This document shows positions 17,915 to 20,000 of a stretch of 20,000 bases of DNA, piece after piece. Under the pieces are notes generated by a model. The model was not told the DNA's origin. It ran no database searches and was given only the letters and a program-made list of their open reading frames with translations. The first letter of the stretch is position 1; the number at the start of each line of letters is the position of its first letter. This DNA comes from Halisarca cf. caerulea (Eukaryota > Porifera > Demospongiae > Chondrillida > Halisarcidae): NCBI GenBank assembly GCA_963170055.1, contig CAUJGJ010000444.1, positions 7,675,618-7,695,617 on the forward strand, given 5' to 3'. A program made the position numbers and the translations under genes.

Positions 17915-18245
17915 CACAGGCAGGGCTAGAAACAGCTGCCTGCCATCTGCCATTTTCCGAACAAAACATGAATATGGCTGACCAAAATTGAGTTGGGTCA
18001 GCCATTTAGCTGACTACTAAACTGACAACTGAGTCTCTGATATCGGCTATTACAGTTGAGTTCCAATTTGTTTTGCCAATCTCAAGGTTCAGTGCTTAAG
18101 ATTCCTTTGTATTATGTATGTACATACATAATCTCTGATCATTGGTCAGGAATGGCTGACCAATCTTCAAAATGTCCTACCAATATAATTCTGGGTCAGC
18201 CATTTGTCCTAGCAAAGGTCAAATGCTATTTCTACCACTGCACAG
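17915..18245. mobile_element. Short TIR element, about 321 bp, with CACAG flanks
   Basis: The left end CAGGGCTAGAAACAGC (17921) and the inverted right end CAGTGGTAGAAATAGC (ending 18240) match at 13 of 16 positions. CACAG flanks both sides (17915-17919, 18241-18245). Inside, TGGCTGACC/GGTCAGCCA inverted pairs occur twice (17975-17983 with 17996-18004; 18153-18161 with 18194-18202). It appears to lie in the intron downstream of the minus-strand PH exon. Confidence 0.5.
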
Positions 18246-18319
18246 ACAAACACATGGACATACCCACATACACACATATACAGTGTATTACATAATATGT
18301 TTCTGGTGTTCATACTCAC

Positions 18320-18456
18320 ATAATTGTTGGCCTCAAAAAGATACTCGACCCCGATCCCAGAGTGACTCTGAAAACATGTGGACGCTTTGTGTTGTCGTGG
18401 GCCACATCCCATCGTGCTCCCCTCAGAAACAAAGAAGAGGCACTGGTATCTCGACC
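18320..18456 (-). CDS. PH-domain exon B, spectrin-type, with a one-base deletion
   Basis: On the minus strand a pyrimidine-rich acceptor (CTTTTTGCTTTTCAG) precedes position 18456, and GTGAGT follows 18320. The 137-base exon reads GRDTSASSLFLRGARWDVAH, then DNTKRPHVFRVTLGSG, then, after a one-base shift near 18347, EYLFEANNY. This follows the order in beta-spectrin-type PH domains, where a basic K-K-x-H-V-F strand is followed by (D/S)GxEYLF(Q/E)A. Such PH domains bind membrane phosphoinositides. A length of 138 would keep frame, so one base is missing: a sequencing error, or a pseudogene. The exon joins exon A (18809-18848) in phase 0. The next helix (usually EEMNxW) was not found downstream. 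Confidence 0.6.
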
Positions 18457-18560
18457 CTGAAAAGCAAAAAGCCACACCTCATACAGGTAAGCAATTCGTG
18501 GTACAATTTGACACATCCTACAAAGAGCAACAAATAATACAATACGAGAAAGTGGAGCAT
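18457..18560 (-). repeat. Duplicated intron 3' end, copy at exon B
   Basis: The plus-strand segment AGCAATTCGTGGTACAATTTG...CACATCCTACAAAGAGCAAC (about 18483-18535) is repeated at 18868-18918 with few changes. Each copy lies just upstream (minus strand) of an acceptor followed by GGTC. Confidence 0.65.
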
Positions 18561-18808
18561 GAAGTGTATATAAGATGAGAAAGAAGAGCACGAGGCATCT
18601 ACCAATGTATATATTGGCTGCAAGCATGTGCCACTAGTCCAAGTTTACATATTAATGGATACATTTTACTTCAGTACTCCAAATAGCTGGTGCACAGGGC
18701 ACTCACAAAGTCATAGTTTTACAGAATCAATTGAAAGGCAATAGAAAACAGTAATCTGATCATGAGAAATTCTCAAAACCATAAGACAGACGCCAGAATT
18801 TTTCTCAC

Positions 18809-18848
18809 AATCAATGCATGTTTGTCATCCTTGTAAAGAACCTTGACC
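18809..18848 (-). CDS. PH-domain exon A, spectrin-type
   Basis: On the minus strand CTTTTACTTTGCAG precedes 18848 and GTGAGA follows 18809. The 40-base exon completes a codon and then reads VKVLYKDDKHALI, ending in phase 0, so it joins exon B in frame. The peptide matches the LSFYKD(x)K strand-and-turn of spectrin-type PH domains, at the expected position just before exon B. The 352-base intron between the exons is plausible for an invertebrate gene. Earlier exons would lie beyond the elements at 18925-20000, outside the window. The exon is very short, so the call rests on the combination of splice signals, phase and order. Confidence 0.55.
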
Positions 18849-18851
18849 CTG

Positions 18852-18922
18852 CAAAGTAAAAGCGGTTAGCAATTTGTGGTACAATTTGACACATCCTACA
18901 TAGAGCAACAAACAATAACAAG
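18852..18922 (-). repeat. Duplicated intron 3' end, copy at exon A
   Basis: Second copy of the repeat described at 18457-18560; it keeps GTGGTACAATTTGACACATC and lacks about 20 bases next to the acceptor. It is cut at its far side by the TIR element that starts near 18925. Confidence 0.65.
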
Positions 18923-19366
18923 GTTTAACCGATTTTACGCCATTTTTATTACGTCATGCACACGCCTTATGGCCGAATTAATATTCACTAAAATAGATGC
19001 TAAAAGCCTACCCACAGTGAAGGAAGCGAGGACGTCTAAACGAGAGCAAAAATAACAACAGAAGCTTGAAATAAACAACAATAGTTTTCTTTCCGGTTGC
19101 CATTTTTTCTTATGCCCAGTGCCAAAGTTGCTTCGATGACTTTTTGTTCGTTTACAGTCGATTCTCGTCCTTTGTGCAATTGTCACATATCATTTAGTCA
19201 AGCATTGTCCAGGCTATCTTCGATGCTAGTTAGAAGGCAATATGGCTTTCCTAAGCGGAATAACAACGACTCTTACGGTTGCCATTTTTTCTTACACCAT
19301 ATGGCGTATTTGGCCATAACCTGCATTACGCCATATGGCGTAATTGGCGTATAATCGGTTAACAAG
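18919..19366. mobile_element. MITE with TTAACCGATT termini, about 438 bp
   Basis: Left TTAACCGATTTTACGCCA (18925) and inverted right TTAACCGATTATACGCCA (ending 19362) differ at one of 18 bases. CAAG stands near both ends (18919-18922, 19363-19366). Internal features are a direct repeat CGGTTGCCATTTTTTCTTA (19094-19112 and 19276-19294) and the perfect palindrome TTACGCCATATGGCGTAA (19326-19343). No coding capacity; family unknown. Confidence 0.7.
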
Positions 19367-19369
19367 ATA

Positions 19370-20000
19370 CAGTATGGACAGAAAAAAAGTAACGATAATC
19401 GCAGTTAGCCTTAGTCGTTTCCGTTTCTCGTTTATTTTAGTGGATACATTGTGTTTACCTTTACGCGAATTGCAAATTAGCGTTTCCCGCTTTCTGGTTT
19501 GGCTTTTAACGTTTTCTGATTGATGGTTCACTTATCTCGACCAGGTGAACAGCAGTGGTTTCATCGTCTTCGCATTTTAGCTTCAACCAACCCTAGGACT
19601 TCTGCAGTAAGCTTTGGATGTCTTCCAGACCCTGCCAAACGTCCAATCATCCCGTACTCCTTGTACTTCTTGATAATAGCCCAAATGGTCTTCTTTGGAA
19701 TGATCTTCTTTTCATGTCGAAGGACACACTCAATATCTCCATATGAGCAATTCGAATCGGAATAAAGTTGGACTATCCGCTGTTTCCAGTAAAAGCTTAT
19801 AGGCATTCTCTAGCGATCTTTCTTCCCCGCTCACACGACATGCTACCACTCAACTCTTGTCCTTATAAAGTCTCAGTTTTCGGTTTACTTCTCTCGGTCA
19901 GTGCTTATCCCTTTTGCGATCCTCATTTAGCCCTTTTTCTGTTTACACTTAGCAGTGCACGTTTCTCTATTAGCGGTATTCTCGCCTTCATGTTTCATTT
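19370..20000 (-). mobile_element. Internally deleted Tc1/mariner element, right end outside window
   Basis: CAGTATGGACAGAAAAAAAG at 19370, after TA, is a Tc1-type TIR. The transposase start lies at 19806 on the minus strand, so the element runs leftward and its 5' TIR should lie beyond 20000. Only about 150 bases separate the broken reading frame from this TIR, too little for the DDE domain, so most of the gene has been deleted. Confidence 0.7.
19516..19806 (-). pseudogene. Tc1/mariner transposase N-terminal fragment
   Basis: From ATG at 19806 the frame reads MPISFYWKQRIVQLYSDSN, then CSYGDIECVLRHEKK, then TIWAIIKKYKEYG and GSGRHPKLTAEVLGLVEAKM. This is the paired-like helix-turn-helix and GSGRP-type linker of Tc1/mariner transposases. 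After AKMRR the frame is lost by a two-base deletion at about 19566; the shifted frame reads DETTAVHLVE, which continues the family's usual sequence, and then ends at a stop near 19516. The catalytic domain is absent. The product could at most bind DNA. Confidence 0.8.

Overview
The window looks like non-coding, transposon-rich DNA from an invertebrate animal genome. It is AT-rich, has very long (TG)n/(CA)n and (TA)n tracts, spliced-exon signals, a pogo/Tigger transposase, a Crypton-type tyrosine recombinase, a non-LTR retrotransposon tail and many short terminal-inverted-repeat (TIR) elements. A sponge or other early-branching marine invertebrate fits this repertoire, but nothing seen fixes the species. 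There is no bacterial gene organisation.

Layout: from about 380 to 12,650 the backbone is about five direct copies of one composite unit, an AT-rich block (alpha), a (CA)n tract, a block beta, a (TG)n tract and a short block gamma. Because (CA)n precedes and (TG)n follows beta, each unit can fold back on itself. Different DNA transposons are nested at different points: a 540-bp element (869-1408), a 278-bp foldback element (2117-2394), a 5.2-kb complex (3109-8285), a 211-bp element (9031-9241), a 1.14-kb element (9806-10948) and a 3' fragment of a LINE (12083-12420).

The 5.2-kb complex has three direct copies of a short element called X here. Their central (TA)n tracts hold a Crypton-like recombinase gene broken by two one-base shifts, with a 115-bp foldback at its left, and a 2.1-kb Tigger element. 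The Tigger has an intact 514-codon transposase, matching TIRs, TA target duplications and a PCNA-binding-type motif at the C-terminus.

From 12.7 to 16.6 kb the sequence is quieter: a short hairpin, weak exon-like segments, a tRNA-like SINE candidate and three short TIR elements. A second copy of the 1.1-kb element lies at 16591-17752.

The one credible host gene is on the minus strand at 18320-18848. Two small exons with good splice signals join in frame and read like the second half of a spectrin-type PH domain. One base appears to be missing in the second exon. The alpha blocks of the tandem units carry, on the same strand, a peptide resembling the end of this exon, so the array may descend from duplication of part of this gene or a paralogue. 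The right edge holds a short TIR element and the start of an internally deleted Tc1/mariner element.
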